Assembly (NCBI RefSeq): GCF_905171765.1
Contig: NC_053389.1
Coordinates: 216,262,624-216,326,623, forward strand
Reading direction: 5' to 3'
DNA: 64,000 nt
From: Bufo bufo
Lineage: Eukaryota; Chordata; Amphibia; Anura; Bufonidae
The position numbers were made by a program, and so were the translations under genes. Positions 21,328-32,865 of this stretch are shown piece by piece; positions within the stretch are counted from its first letter, which is position 1; each line of letters opens with the position of its first letter. Under the pieces are notes generated by a model. That model made no database searches and was not told the origin of the DNA. It saw only the letters and a list, made by a program, of their open reading frames with translations.

Positions 21328-22934
21328 CAGTTGCAAGAAAAAGTATGTGAACCCTTTGGAATGATATGGATTTCTGCACAAATTAGTCATAAAATGTGAT
21401 CTAATCTTCATCTAAGTCACAACAATAGACAATCACAGTCTGCTTAAACTAATAACACACAAATAATTAAATGTTACCATGTTTTTATTGAACACACCAT
21501 GTAAACATTCACAGTGCAGGTGGAAAAAGTATGTGAACCCCTAGACTAATGACATCTCCAAGAGCTAATTTGAGCGAGGTGTCAGCCAACTGGAGTCCAA
21601 TCAATGAGATGAGATTGGAGGTGTTGGTTACAGCTGCCCTGCCCTATGAAAAACACACACCAGTTCTGGGTTTGCTTTTGCCTGATGTGAATGATGCTTC
21701 ACACAAAAGAGCTCTCAGAAGACCTACGATTAAGAATTGTTGACTTGCATAAAGCTGGAAAGGGTTATAAAAGTATCTCCAAAAGCCTTGCTGTTCATCA
21801 GTCGACGGTAAGACAAATTGTCTATAAATGGAGAAAGTTCAGCACTGCTGCTACTCTCCCTAGGAGTGGCCGTCCTGTAAAGATGACTGCAAGAGCACAG
21901 CGCAGACTGCTCAATGAGGTGAAGAAGAATCCTAGAGTGTCAGCTAAAGACTTACAAAAGTCTCTGGCATATGCTAACATCCCTGTTAGCGAATCTGCGA
22001 TACGTAAAACACTAAACAAGAATGGATTTCATGGGAGGATACCACAGAGGAAGCCACTGCTGTCCAAAAAAAAAATTGCTGCACGTTTACAATTTGCACA
22101 AGAGCACCTGGATGTTCCACAGCAGTACTGGCAAAATATTGTGTGGACAGATGAAACCAAAGTTGAGTTGTTTGGAAGAAGCACACAACACTATGTGTGG
22201 AGAAAAAGAGACACAGCACACCAACATCAAAACCTCATCCCAACTGTGAAGTATGGTGGTGGGGGCATCATGGTTTGGGGCTGCTTTGCTGCGTCAGGGC
22301 CTGGACGGATTGCTATCATTGAAGGAAAAATTAATTACCAAGTTTATCAAGAATTTTTGCAGGAGAATTTAAGGCCATCTGTTCACCAGCTGAAGCTCAA
22401 CAGAAGATGGGTGTTGCAACAGGACAACGACCCAAAGCATAGAAGTAAATCAACAACAGAATGGCTTAAACAGAAGAAAATACGCCTTCTGGAGTGGCCC
22501 AGTCAGAGTCCTGACCTCAACCCGATTGAGATGCTGTGGCATGACCTCAAGAAAGCGATTCACACCAGACATCCCAAGAATATTGCTGAACTGAAACAGT
22601 TCTGTAAAGAGGAATGGTCAAGAATTACTCCTGACCGTTGTGCACGTCTGATCTGCAACTACAGGAAATGTTTGGTTGAAGTTATTACTGCCAAAGGAGG
22701 TTCAACCAGATATTAAATCCAAGGGTTCACATACTTTTTCCACCTGCACTGTGAATGTTTACATGGTATGTTCAATAAAACATGATAACATTTAATTATT
22801 TGTGTGTTATTAGTTTAAGCAGACTGTGATTGTCTATTGTTGTGACTTAGATGAAGATCAGATAACATTTTATGACCAATTTGTGCAGAAATCCATATCA
22901 TTCCAAAGGGTTCACATACTATTTCTTGCAACTG
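21328..22934 (+). mobile_element. Complete Tc1-like transposon (1607 bp)
   Basis: Flanked by the TA target duplication (21326-21327 and 22935-22936). Terminal inverted repeats are about 213 bp, starting CAGTTGCAAGAAA. Each carries the AAGTATGTGAACCC motif twice, at its outer and inner ends, so the layout is IR/DR as in Sleeping Beauty-type elements. The TIRs differ at only a few positions. One intact transposase gene lies inside. Confidence 0.95.
21691..22716 (+). CDS. Tc1-family transposase, full-length open frame
   Basis: Cut-and-paste DNA transposase, 341 residues, the normal length for Tc1 elements, with no stop or frameshift. The N-terminus ([20 protein letters not shown]...[15 protein letters not shown]) is the paired-like helix-turn-helix that binds the terminal repeats. 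A GRP linker with a basic run (SGRPVKM, about 59-65) and a second helix set follow. The catalytic DDE triad is complete: D154 in [12 protein letters not shown]245 in QQDNDPKH and E280 in [11 protein letters not shown], with 34 residues between the last two (DD34E). The glycine-rich box [14 protein letters not shown] lies between D1 and D2. The start is the first of two adjacent ATGs and matches the family N-terminus. It sits in a complete element, so activity is plausible but untested. Confidence 0.93.
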   Translation: MMLHTKELSEDLRLRIVDLHKAGKGYKSISKSLAVHQSTVRQIVYKWRKFSTAATLPRSGRPVKMTARAQRRLLNEVKKNPRVSAKDLQKSLAYANIPVSESAIRKTLNKNGFHGRIPQRKPLLSKKKIAARLQFAQEHLDVPQQYWQNIVWTDETKVELFGRSTQHYVWRKRDTAHQHQNLIPTVKYGGGGIMVWGCFAASGPGRIAIIEGKINYQVYQEFLQENLRPSVHQLKLNRRWVLQQDNDPKHRSKSTTEWLKQKKIRLLEWPSQSPDLNPIEMLWHDLKKAIHTRHPKNIAELKQFCKEEWSRITPDRCARLICNYRKCLVEVITAKGGSTRY

Positions 22935-22936
22935 TA

Positions 22937-23987
22937 TATTGCAAAGTATCATATTTGTCTGTATTATTGATTTACGTAAAGCTGTCTAAAGTACAGGGAC
23001 TTTTTAACAGTGGTCACAGATAGGACCAATTTATATAGGTGACCTTTCTTATCATGATCAGTGATGGTCCTAGCGGTCAGATCCCAGCAATCATACATTT
23101 ATTGCCAATACTGTGAATAGGTGATAAATGTTTGTGGGCCAACCCCTTTAAGATGTCTTTTTTCACCATGTGTGGTGATAGCTGAAACAATCATGAGCTA
23201 CTACAGAAAAGTTTTTAGAGGACCTGTAGCATGACTTTTATATTTCCAATACTTTTTTATTTATTTTATATTTCATGATTTATTTTTTTCTGGAGCACAA
23301 CCATGTATATTTTACTTTAATAAATAAACCACAGAAAATATGTACAATCTGTAATGTTACACAAAAGTTAAAAATATTAGCAATGGCTACCATGATATCC
23401 TACTATCCCTTGATTCTGTTCTGTCCCATATTGCAGTCCAAAGAGTAAAAATATTGAGTCCTCCAGTGGTGTTCCTGAAATGATTTATTTTGCTCTCCTT
23501 TTCTTGTGCATGCAAAACAATATAAGGTACTTCAGACTGCTTTGATTGTGAGGCAGCTTGATGCAGAAGACATCTTACTTCACCCCATTCTCATGATCCC
23601 AGCAGGCGTACTACTGCTGTGGATAGGGGATAAGTTTATACCTTGGGACATCTACAACATCAGTCACCAGATTCCACAACTCTCAGAGTGGAGTTTTCCT
23701 GTCTGATACTAAAAGTCCATCTGGACAGTGGGGGAGTTTATGAGGCAGCTGTATTCATCAGCTAAAGTCCATTTGTGCCCACCTAACTGACAATCTCCTT
23801 TCAGTGCACCTCCTTCTCCTGATGCTGCTGCTGAAATCTCACACTGCTCAGGACAAGTTGCAGTTTCCCTGGTTCTGCAGTGAGAGAGCCTGTATGCCAG
23901 ACCATTTTCAGTGTGGACTACAGCTTCTAACTCCTTCCTCCACTTTTCTTTTTCTGCAGAAAAAGAAAAACACCTTATGGTGTTTAA
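22937..23987. other. No gene recognised
   Basis: Mostly AT-rich single-copy-looking sequence. 23030-23155 ends GGCCAACCCCTTTAA and resembles a MITE end. No supportable ORF. Confidence 0.3.
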
Positions 23988-24329
23988 AGGGGTATTCCCA
24001 TCACATACAATGGGGGCATATCGCTACAACGAGAATAGAGCGGGGAGAGCTGTGGCTGGAGGACTCTGGATTTCCTGTGGTCTGTCCACCACCAAGCGCT
24101 GCTCCCATAGAAGTGAATGGGAGCGCACCGCGCACGCGCGGCCCCTGCTCCCATTCATTTCTAGGGGGCAGACACTCGCCTATTTTCGGCGGCCCCATAA
24201 AAATGAATGGAGTGCGGCTGTGCAGTGCGCACTCCGTTCATATCCCCGCTCTGTGGGACCTGTACCTATCAGACAATGGGGGCATATCCTAGCGATATGC
24301 CCCCCATTGTCTGTGATGGGAATACCCCT
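23988..24329. mobile_element. TTAA-type MITE (342 bp)
   Basis: TTAA at both flanks (23984-23987 and 24330-24333). Inverted ends read AGGGGTATTCCCATCACA then ACAATGGGGGCATATCGCTA on each strand. ORFs across it are chance. Confidence 0.85.
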
Positions 24330-25621
24330 TTAAACTCTTGCTTACGGCCACATGACTATATATGTCATGGCGGTAATCTCTTATCTGTAACCAAATGTAT
24401 AAAAGCGTTCGGTTACATTATGATCTGCCTGTGACACTGCAGATCTCTGTGACCACGTGAGCCAAAGTAGTCTCCCTGCATAGTATTGCTGTAATACCCT
24501 GTTACATCAGTCCATCGCAATGAAAAGTGAAAATGCCAGCAGGGACACGCTCTTCTTGATGTGAGAGTGTCCCCTGCTGGCTGTAAAATTAACTGAGAGC
24601 CTGCAGTCTGTGAATTAACCGCGTCCTGCCCTGATTGTGGCAGGAAGGAGTTAATTTACTTTTTTCATTAAAAAAAAGTTTAAAAAAAATACAACTAAAA
24701 AAATTGTGAAATAAAGAAAACCTAAAAAAACACATTTTCCCCTGTTTCATAAAAAATACAATAAGAAAATATATTTATTAGTGTTAGCAATAGTATAGCG
24801 AACTTTGTGTGTGTAAAATATACTAGAGATAAGCGAACCACTCAAGACTCGTTTTGGGTCAGATTAGCTGAATTTTTTAAATAGTTCGGTTGTGATGGAA
24901 CTAAAGTTGTTCCAATTGCCGTGAAAATTGGTCTATAACCCCATCTATCCTCCTAGGACTTGTTATCTCTTTTGGTTTATTATTTATGAATTTCTGTTTT
25001 CCCTCCACATTTCCCAAGCTCTGGAACGCAATGACAGCAATAGTAAATGATGTCTGAGGGACACTGACATACATAGCTATGGGGCACATAGAGATGGCCT
25101 TGCGGTTCGCCCCGGCGGTCGTTTTGCGGCGAACTTTGCACGTTTGCGATTCGCCAAACATGCAAACATATGGCGATATTCGCGCCCGCCATATTCTTTT
25201 ACATTGTGAAGAACTTTGAACCATGACACATCCATCAGGTGGTACAGGACAGCCAATTGAGACGTTTCAGCACATGGACATACCCCCTACCTTATAAATA
25301 AACCTGATCTGGGCGCCATTTTACATTCAATCTTTTTCCAGTGTAGGGAGAGGTTGCTGTGTGGAGCAGGGACAGACTGTTAGGGACACAAATCGCTAGC
25401 TAATAGGGCCACAAAAGTCCTTTTAAGGACTGGTGTAGGTGTGCTATCGAAAGGTGTGACTTACTGAGGGGTGTAATATACTTATAATATAATTTCTAAC
25501 ATAGAAAGTATATTATAGTGCATTTGTATTGTGCAGCAGTTGTGTGCGGTTCTGCTGCGATACTGCAGCCACACAGAGTGACAAACACTATTGGAACAAA
25601 TAATTTCTACTGGTGTGATTT

Positions 25622-26282
25622 TATCACGGCCGGCGTGACTATCACATACGTGACGCAGAGGGAGGGAACAAGGAAGGCCCTGCCCAAGTGAGAGGGAAGG
25701 TGGTGACCCCTGACTCACCTAGTGGCTGGCACCTGACTGCCCTGACGTCCCTAGACGGGTTCCTCACCCGTACGCCGATCACGTGCCTAAAGCCCTGGCT
25801 TTCCCTAAGCTGAGCCCTAGATAGTGAACAGGGCGGTGGGAACACTAGTCCGCACCACTAGCTCTAAAGGAAAACACCAAGGGAAGGACAGACAATACAA
25901 ACTCAACATATAATCCCAGGTGGGCGACAACAGGAGACAACAAGAAGCCCAACAGGGATCCGGAGGGTAGCACTCTGGAACGACAACCAAGATTCACAAC
26001 TCCAGTGGGTCAGTATAGATGTCCAGGCAGGAAGCTCTATAACTGGCAACTAGAGAAGAGTGAGGGGAGAATATAAAGGAGGTTGGGAGTGGCAGACAAG
26101 AAACAGCTGAGGAGGAGAAGCTACGGATCCCTGATTGAGACAAAAAGGATAGCAAGGCAAACACAGAAAACAATCACTAAGAAACAACGTGATCTTTAGA
26201 TATAGAGCGCGCAGCCACCCGCTGCGACCTCCTGACCCCGGGTATAACGGAGTCAGACGTGGCTCTTGATACCCTCGTGACA
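25622..26282 (-). repeat. Chromovirus 3' LTR
   Basis: 661 bp, copy of 30534-31193. It has the extra A at about 26076 and the two substitution differences. The last codons of pol run into it. Confidence 0.95.
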
Positions 26283-29200
26283 GTACCCCCCCTTTCACGG
26301 GGGGCCTCCGGACACTCAGGACCAGGTCTCTCCGGATGAGAGGCATGGAAAGCCTGAATTAACCTGTTGGCGTTTACCTCTGACGCTGGAACCCACATTC
26401 TTTCCTCGGGACCGTAACCCCTCCAATGCACCAGATACTGAAGAGAGCGGCGGACCCGACGAGAATCAACAATTCTGGCTATTTGAAACTCCAGATTACC
26501 ATCCACAATAACAGGAGGAGGTGGCAGCGGTGATGGTTCTAGAGGTGGAACATACTTCTTGAGTAACGATTTATGGAAGACGTTATGGATCTTAAAAGTC
26601 TGAGGTAGCTCCAGGCGAAAAGCCACAGGGTTAATGACGGCTACTATTTTATAAGGACCAATGAACCTAGGGCCCAGTTTCCAAGAGGGAACCTTCAACT
26701 TAATATTCCTAGTAGACAACCACACATAGTCATTCACCCCTAGGTCCGGACCTGGCGACCGTTTCTTATCGGCCATGCATTTATATTTACCACTCATCTT
26801 TTTCAAGTTAACTTGCACCTTCTGCCATACCGAAGAAAGAGATGAAGAAAACCTTTCCTCTTCGGGAACCCCAGAAGACCCCCCCTCTTTGAAAGTACAA
26901 AACTGGGGATGAAAACCGTATGCACCAAGGAATGGTGACTTGCCAGTGGACTCCTGATAATGATTATTTATGGCAAACTCAGCTAACGGTAAATATGATG
27001 ACCACAACTCTTGGTTTTCAGACACAAAACACCTTAAATATGTTTCTAGGTTTTGGTTGGTACGCTCAGTCTGTCCATTCGACTGAGGATGGAAAGCTGA
27101 GGAAAAGGACAAGTGTACCCCCAAACGGGAACAAAAAGCTTTCCAAAACTTAGAAAGAAACTGGGTTCCCCGATCCGAAACCACATCGGAAGGGACCCCA
27201 TGAAGCTTCACGATTTCACTGATAAACACCTGAGCAAGAGTTTTAGCATTAGGAAGTGCGGGTAGCGCAATAAAGTGTACCATTTTGCTAAACCTGTCTA
27301 CTACTACCAAAATAACTGTTTTACCCGCAGACAACGGTAAGTCAGTGATGAAATCCATTGACAGATGTGTCCATGGCCTATTGGGGATAAAAAGAGGCAA
27401 TAAAGACCCTGCTGGACGTGTATGAGAGACTTTCGCGCGTGCACAAGTAGAGCAAGTAGACACGAAATCCATTACATCCTGACGCAACCTTGGCCACCAA
27501 AAACGACGAGATAATAGCTCCAAGGTTGCTTTACTACCCGGGTGCCCAGCAAGTGCCGAATTATGATGTTCTTTTAATAATTCAAAACGCAGGTTTAACG
27601 GTACAAACAATTTCTCTGAGGGGCAAGAGGCCGGGGGGTCCCCCTGGGCCTCTAACACCTTTCCCTCTAGAACAGAGTGTACAGCAGAGACAACCACTCC
27701 TTTTTGTAAAATAGGTACCGGATCACTAGCATTACCCCCTCCAGGGAAACTACGAGATAACGCGTCTGCCTTGGTATTTTTTGCCCCAGGACGATAGGTG
27801 ATTACAAAGTTAAATCTGGTAAAGAATAGCGACCACCTAGCTTGTCTAGGGGTGAGACGCTTAGCCGATTCTAGGTACAGAAGGTTTTTGTGATCCGTAA
27901 TCACCGTGACGGGGTGGTTTGCTCCCTCTAAGAAGTGACGCCACTCTTCAAGCGCCAGCTTAATCGCCAACAGTTCCCTATTTCCAACATCATAGTTCTT
28001 CTCTGCAGAAGATAATTTTTTGGAAAAGAAAGCGCAAGGGCGCCATTTGCCAGGAGACGGACCCTGAGACAATACAGCCCCACTCCCACCTCTGACGCAT
28101 CTACCTCAACAATAAAAGGCTGGGAGACATCAGGTTGAATTAGAACAGGTGCCGAGGTAAACCTCTCTTTTAGAGAGGAAAATGCATTTTTAGCGGCGTC
28201 AGACCATTTAGAAAAATCAGTCCCCTTCCTAGTCATGTCGGTAAGGGGTTTAACGATCACTGAATAATTTTTAATGAACTTTCTATAGAAATTTGCGAAA
28301 CCCAAAAACCGTTGTAGGGCTTTAAGGTTCTCAGGAAGATCCCAATCTAAAATTGCCTGGACCTTCCCAGGATCCATACGGAAACCTGAAGCAGATAATA
28401 GATATCCCAGGAACTGTATTTCCTGAACGGCGAAGACACATTTTTCAATTTTCGCATATAATTTATTCGCCCGTAGGACCTGCAGTACTTGCCTGACATG
28501 CACCTCATGTGTTTTCAGATCAGCCGAATAAATTAAGATATCATCTAGGTATATGACTACAAACCTGCCGATGAGATGACTAAAAATATCATTAACGAAA
28601 TGTTGGAAGACAGCGGGGGCATTGGTCAGACCGAAAGGCATAACTAGATTTTCATAATGCCCCTCAGGGGTGTTAAAAGCTGTCTTCCACTCATCCCCTT
28701 CCCTGATACGAATCAGATTGTAGGCCCCCCTAAGATCAAGTTTGGAGAACCACCTAGCACCCGCAATCTGATTAAAAAGGTCAGGAATGAGAGGAAGAGG
28801 GTATGGGTCTCGGATGGTTATCTGGTTTAGCTCACGGAAATCTAGGCAAGGACGCAGGCCCCCATCTTTCTTTTTAACAAAGAAAAACCCTGCAGCCACG
28901 GGTGAAGAAGAGGGTCTGATGTGTCCCTTAGCCAGACTCTCGGAGATATAATCTTTCATGGCTTGTCTCTCGGGACCCGAAAGATTATACAACCTGGACT
29001 TGGGTAATTTTGCACCGGGAATCAGGTTAACCGGGCAATCATAAGGACGATGAGGTGGTAGCTTCTGACAACCCTTTTCAGAAAAAACGTCCTCAAAGTC
29101 CGAAATAAATGTAGGTAGGGAAGCTATGGAGGCGATTAAGCAATTGTTATTTAAGCAATTCTCTCTGCAATGCTCACTCCACTCCAATATCTCCCTGGCC

Positions 29201-29643
29201 TGCCAATCCACCACTGGATTGTGCGCTACCAACCAGGGAAGACCCAATACCACAGGAGAGGGAAGGCCCTCCAGAACGTAACATGAAAGACACTCATTAT
29301 GGTGGTCCCCTACCCGAAGGTGTAAATTATGAACAATGTGGGTGAGGTTTCTCTGAGACAGAGGAGCTGAATCTATAGCGAATACGGGAATAGGTCTCTG
29401 CAGCGTACAGAGAGACAAACCCATAGTGCGGGCAAAATGGGCATCTATCAAATTTACCCCTGCTCCACTGTCTAGAAAAAAAGAAATAGACTCCGTCCTC
29501 ACACCAAAAACAATAACCGCTGGTAACACAAATTGAGATGTTCGTATGGAGGAAACGTATACCCCCCGGCTGACATCCTCCGCACAGCCTGGGGTTAGTA
29601 GTTTTCCGACGGTCTTTTGTTTTTGAGAAAGGAGGGACAGACA
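26177..29643 (-). pseudogene. Chromovirus Pol (PR-RT-RH-IN-chromodomain), one frameshift
   Basis: Polyprotein in the -1 frame relative to gag, open from 29643. In order: aspartic protease with DSGA (29472 region), RT with YLDD at 28540-28551, RNase H beginning [11 protein letters not shown], integrase with an HHCC zinc-binding part (HHNSALAGHPGSKA...CSTCARAK) and the DDE core (MDFITDLP, SDRGTQFLS, HPQSNGQTERTNQ), then a chromodomain (LQYLVHWRGYGPEERMWVP, about 26377-26485) that in this group directs insertion to marked chromatin. One base is missing in a G run (C run 28078-28081 on the plus strand) at the RNase H start, splitting the ORF in two. No other lesion is visible. The frame ends about 106 bp inside the 3' LTR. 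The ATG and GTG starts of the two halves are not real starts. Confidence 0.92.
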
Positions 29644-30449
29644 TTAATGAAATGACCCTTCCCCCCACAGAAAAAACAAGCTCCCCCCCTACGGCGAACC
29701 TCAGGAGGACGGACCTGACGAGAAGTTCCGCCTAGCTGCATAGGCTCATCTAAGTCAGTACAGACTAATTGTTGCTTGGGAGAGGTAACCAATTGCTCAG
29801 GAATTTTCGATCTCTCCCTAAGACGCCTATCTATTCTGATAGAGAGGGACATAACAGCATCAAGGGAAAGGGGGGTCTCATACAGCGCCAGTGCATCCTT
29901 AACCCTTTCAGATAACCCAGAGCAGAACTGACTCCTGAGAGCCGGGTCGTTCCACTGAGTATCCGTAGCCCACCTACGGAACTCTGAGCAATAATCCTCT
30001 GCTGACCGATCTCCCTGTAGGAGTCTCCGTAACTTCGACTCAGCCAGGGCGACTCGGTCAGGGTCATCATATATGAGACCCAAAGCCCCAAAAAATCCCT
30101 CCACTGACCGGAGAGCCTGGGAACCAGGGGGTAACGAGAACGCCCAGGATTGTGGGTCCCCCTGAAGCAGGGAAATGACAATCCCTACCCGCTGTTCTTC
30201 ATTACCTGAGGAGTAAGGGCGCAACTTAAAGTATAATTTGCAGGCCTCACGGAACGTCGCAAATTTGTCCCTTCCCCCAGAAAATCTGTCAGGAAGAACA
30301 ACCTTGGGTTCTGTAACTACCTGGTTACCCATAGCAACTGCTGGGGGTGCGGTCTGCTGCATTTGTTGTTGGAGGACAGACGACTTTAATCCTGTCACCT
30401 CCAAAGACAGGCCTTGAAGCTGTTTTGCCAAGGCAGCAATAGGATCCAT
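29595..30449 (-). CDS. Chromovirus Gag
   Basis: Structural Gag of the retrotransposon, 284 residues with no interruption, ATG at 30449 only about 85 bp inside the 5' LTR. The middle carries a retrotransposon-gag (capsid-like) region: [45 protein letters not shown]. Near the C-terminus is one CCHC zinc knuckle ([14 protein letters not shown]) that would bind the element RNA. Gag ends at TAA 29597-29595. The pol frame is open from 29643, so the two overlap by about 46 nt with pol in the -1 frame; an A-rich run lies at 29619-29625. It appears functional as sequence. Confidence 0.93.
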   Translation of the reverse strand: MDPIAALAKQLQGLSLEVTGLKSSVLQQQMQQTAPPAVAMGNQVVTEPKVVLPDRFSGGRDKFATFREACKLYFKLRPYSSGNEEQRVGIVISLLQGDPQSWAFSLPPGSQALRSVEGFFGALGLIYDDPDRVALAESKLRRLLQGDRSAEDYCSEFRRWATDTQWNDPALRSQFCSGLSERVKDALALYETPLSLDAVMSLSIRIDRRLRERSKIPEQLVTSPKQQLVCTDLDEPMQLGGTSRQVRPPEVRRRGGACFFCGGKGHFINVCPSFLKNKRPSENY

Positions 30450-30533
30450 ATTGGATTCTAAGTAGAGAAAAAAAAAACAACAAAAAAAAAATTTTATTTA
30501 TTTTTTTTCTCAAAAAGTAAAGGCCAGTTATAA

Positions 30534-31193
30534 TATCACGGCCGGCGTGACTATCACATACGTGACGCAGAGGGAGGGAACAAGGAAGGCCCTGCCCAAG
30601 TGAGAGGGAAGGTGGTGACCCCTGACTCACCTAGCGGCTGGCACCTGACTGCCCTGACGTCCCTAGACGGGTTCCTCACCCGTACGCCGATCACGTGCCT
30701 AAAGCCCTGGCTTTCCCTAAGCTGAGCCCTAGATAGTGAACAGGGCGGTGGGAACACTAGTCCGCACCACTAGCTCTAAAGGAAAACACCAAGGGAAGGA
30801 CAGACAATACAAACTCAACATATAATCCCAGGTGGGCGACAACAGGAGACAACAAGAAGCCCAACAGGGATCCGGAGGGTAGCACTCTGGAACGACAACC
30901 AGGATTCACAACTCCAGTGGGTCAGTATAGATGTCCAGGCAGGAAGCTCTATAACTGGCAACTAGAGAAGAGTGAGGGGAGAATATAAGGAGGTTGGGAG
31001 TGGCAGACAAGAAACAGCTGAGGAGGAGAAGCTACGGATCCCTGATTGAGACAAAAAGGATAGCAAGGCAAACACAGAAAACAATCACTAAGAAACAACG
31101 TGATCTTTAGATATAGAGCGCGCAGCCACCCGCTGCGACCTCCTGACCCCGGGTATAACGGAGTCAGACGTGGCTCTTGATACCCTCGTGACA
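30534..31193 (-). repeat. Chromovirus 5' LTR
   Basis: 660 bp, TG...TA-type ends in element orientation, followed on the right by target duplication GATTT. The leader between it and gag is only about 85 bp and A/T-rich. Confidence 0.95.
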
Positions 31194-31198
31194 GATTT

Positions 31199-31870
31199 AC
31201 CATTAGCATGCACAGGTTAACATACACAAGAAAAGCCCACATAAGTGTTGGGCAAAATTGTCTGACCCTAACAAAGCCAGCTCAGCATCATGAAGTAATC
31301 CTAAAAAAGCAAACTGAGTCTAAACAGGCTAAAATAATCAGTAATTTTATTAAATACATAAATATGACAAAAGACACAAAAGTACATCAAAAGATGTGGT
31401 ACGAATCACTCCTGAGGAATAGCATAACACAGATGTATATAAATGGAGGCTTGTAATACAATGCTAAAACGTCCCTGGAGGTGGAAGGGAAGATAAGTGA
31501 TCAAGTGGGGCTGCCATAAAATAACACCAGAAGTCGTCTCGTTGGTTTTAAATCCCAAGGTAGCAATACAAAAAGGTAGTGCACCACAAAGGTAAGATAT
31601 ATGTTAAACCCTGAAATAAGGGAAATGTCAAAAAGTATATGCAACTACCTAAATTGTATATAAGTATAAAAAACTGCGACAAACAATGAACTGGCAGTCA
31701 CAGTGAATCACTATCAATGTATGCTCCCAAACCTCCTAACATAGATCAAGTGCAGAGTGCAAAAGTAGGAAACAATGCCCTCATATTACTAACAATTGGA
31801 TCCCATAAACCCCCGGAAGAAGGCAGAAGCCGAAACGTGCGTTGGGGTGTACGGCTCTTCTGAGGAATCA
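31199..31870 (+). mobile_element. Penelope-like terminal fragment
   Basis: AT-rich noncoding sequence leading into a hammerhead-like motif at 31811-31845 and GTGCGTTGGGG. Only the terminal region of such an element is present; no RT is seen here. Confidence 0.45.
31811..31845 (+). ncRNA. Hammerhead ribozyme-like motif
   Basis: CGGAAGA (31814-31820) differs at one base from the CUGANGA core. A short stem GGC-AGAA-GCC follows, then GAAAC at 31832-31836. The element context matches Penelope-like terminal repeats. Cleavage ability is uncertain. Confidence 0.5.
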
Positions 31871-31888
31871 TCTTCTCCTAACTTCATG

Positions 31889-32859
31889 GGATCTGCAGCA
31901 CGCCAGACCTGCAGGGTATTGCGATAGTGAGGTCACGGTTATGGGCAATCGAGGGTTACTCACTGTTTGGAGGAGACCCCTGGGCAGGCATGCGGCGGTG
32001 AAGGAGAGGTAGACACAAGTTCCTCTGGGGCACACTCTGTATGGAGGGACCAGACCTGATGGTGTGTGAGGTGCCCTGGATGTTGCAGATATTTTGAGTG
32101 CCTGAGGCAAGGTCCCTTTAAGGATCGTGACGCCAGTGCCTGTAACGGTGGCACACCGGTTTGTAGGAGCAATAAGTGAGGTACACAGATGGTTTAGTGA
32201 ACCAAACGTTGCTTTACTTTGAACAGTCCAACTTTGTACATACAGTAGATAAGGATGATAAAGTCCCTTGTAACAATATTCCACAAGCAGGTTTACTTCA
32301 CAGTATGGCAGGTATATTCTTGCAAGATACTTGGAGGGTAAACAGTTAATGCTTTAGCAGAACTATGCTGCACTATCCCCTTCAGCTATTCTAGCTGGCT
32401 GGATCCCAAGGCCCGGATGCCTAAATGCTGGCTTTAATCCTTGGTAATAAATCCTTCCTCCAGTATTGACTCTTGACTTTAACTTATAGTACTCCTGCTC
32501 ATCAAGTTACTTATCTGAACTTGTTGTATTATCCTTGCTTGGTAGGGAAGCTGCAGGTTTCTCCCAGGAGGTAGATTCTTCTTCTGGGGTGACTCTACTG
32601 AGCTAAGCTTAGCCTCAGGAGCTTCAGGCTGACTAGGTTACTCTTCTAGCCACCTGGAATAAACTAACTCTCCCCTGTCTGGGCCTACCTTTATATACTT
32701 AGGGCTCTCTAGCTCCCTCTAATGTCTAGGAGGCTAAACTACACCCTAACAGGCCTGACACCCAGACAACACAGGAAAATGCATAATTAAACATCACAGT
32801 AATGCAAAAGACATGTTAACCCTTGTGTAGTGCCCACCTTTACCTAGTGGGACACTACA
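31889..32859 (-). repeat. LTR-like repeat, relative of 4050-4325
   Basis: On the minus strand it begins TGTAGTGTCCCACTAGGTAA at 32859. The first 34 bp form a hairpin with GGGCACTACA. The distal part (31889-32150) matches 4050-4325. The TG start and interspersed copies suggest an LTR, but no partner or internal genes are seen. Confidence 0.5.
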
Positions 32860-32865
32860 AATCCA

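Larger units (their letters stand above)
25622..31193 (-). mobile_element. Ty3/gypsy chromovirus, complete with two LTRs
   Basis: Two LTRs of about 660 bp differ by two substitutions and one single-base indel. Both sides are flanked by GATTT (25617-25621 and 31194-31198), the 5-bp target duplication. The LTRs begin TGTCACGAGG and end CCGTGATA on the minus strand. The order gag - PR - RT - RNase H - integrase - chromodomain is that of a chromovirus. A purine-rich tract (minus strand GAAAGGGGGGGTAC) adjoins the 3' LTR at 26283-26296. Confidence 0.96.

Noticed and set aside
26920..27714. Plus-strand ORFs of 74-77 codons
   Set aside because: Antisense shadows of the chromovirus integrase and RNase H regions.
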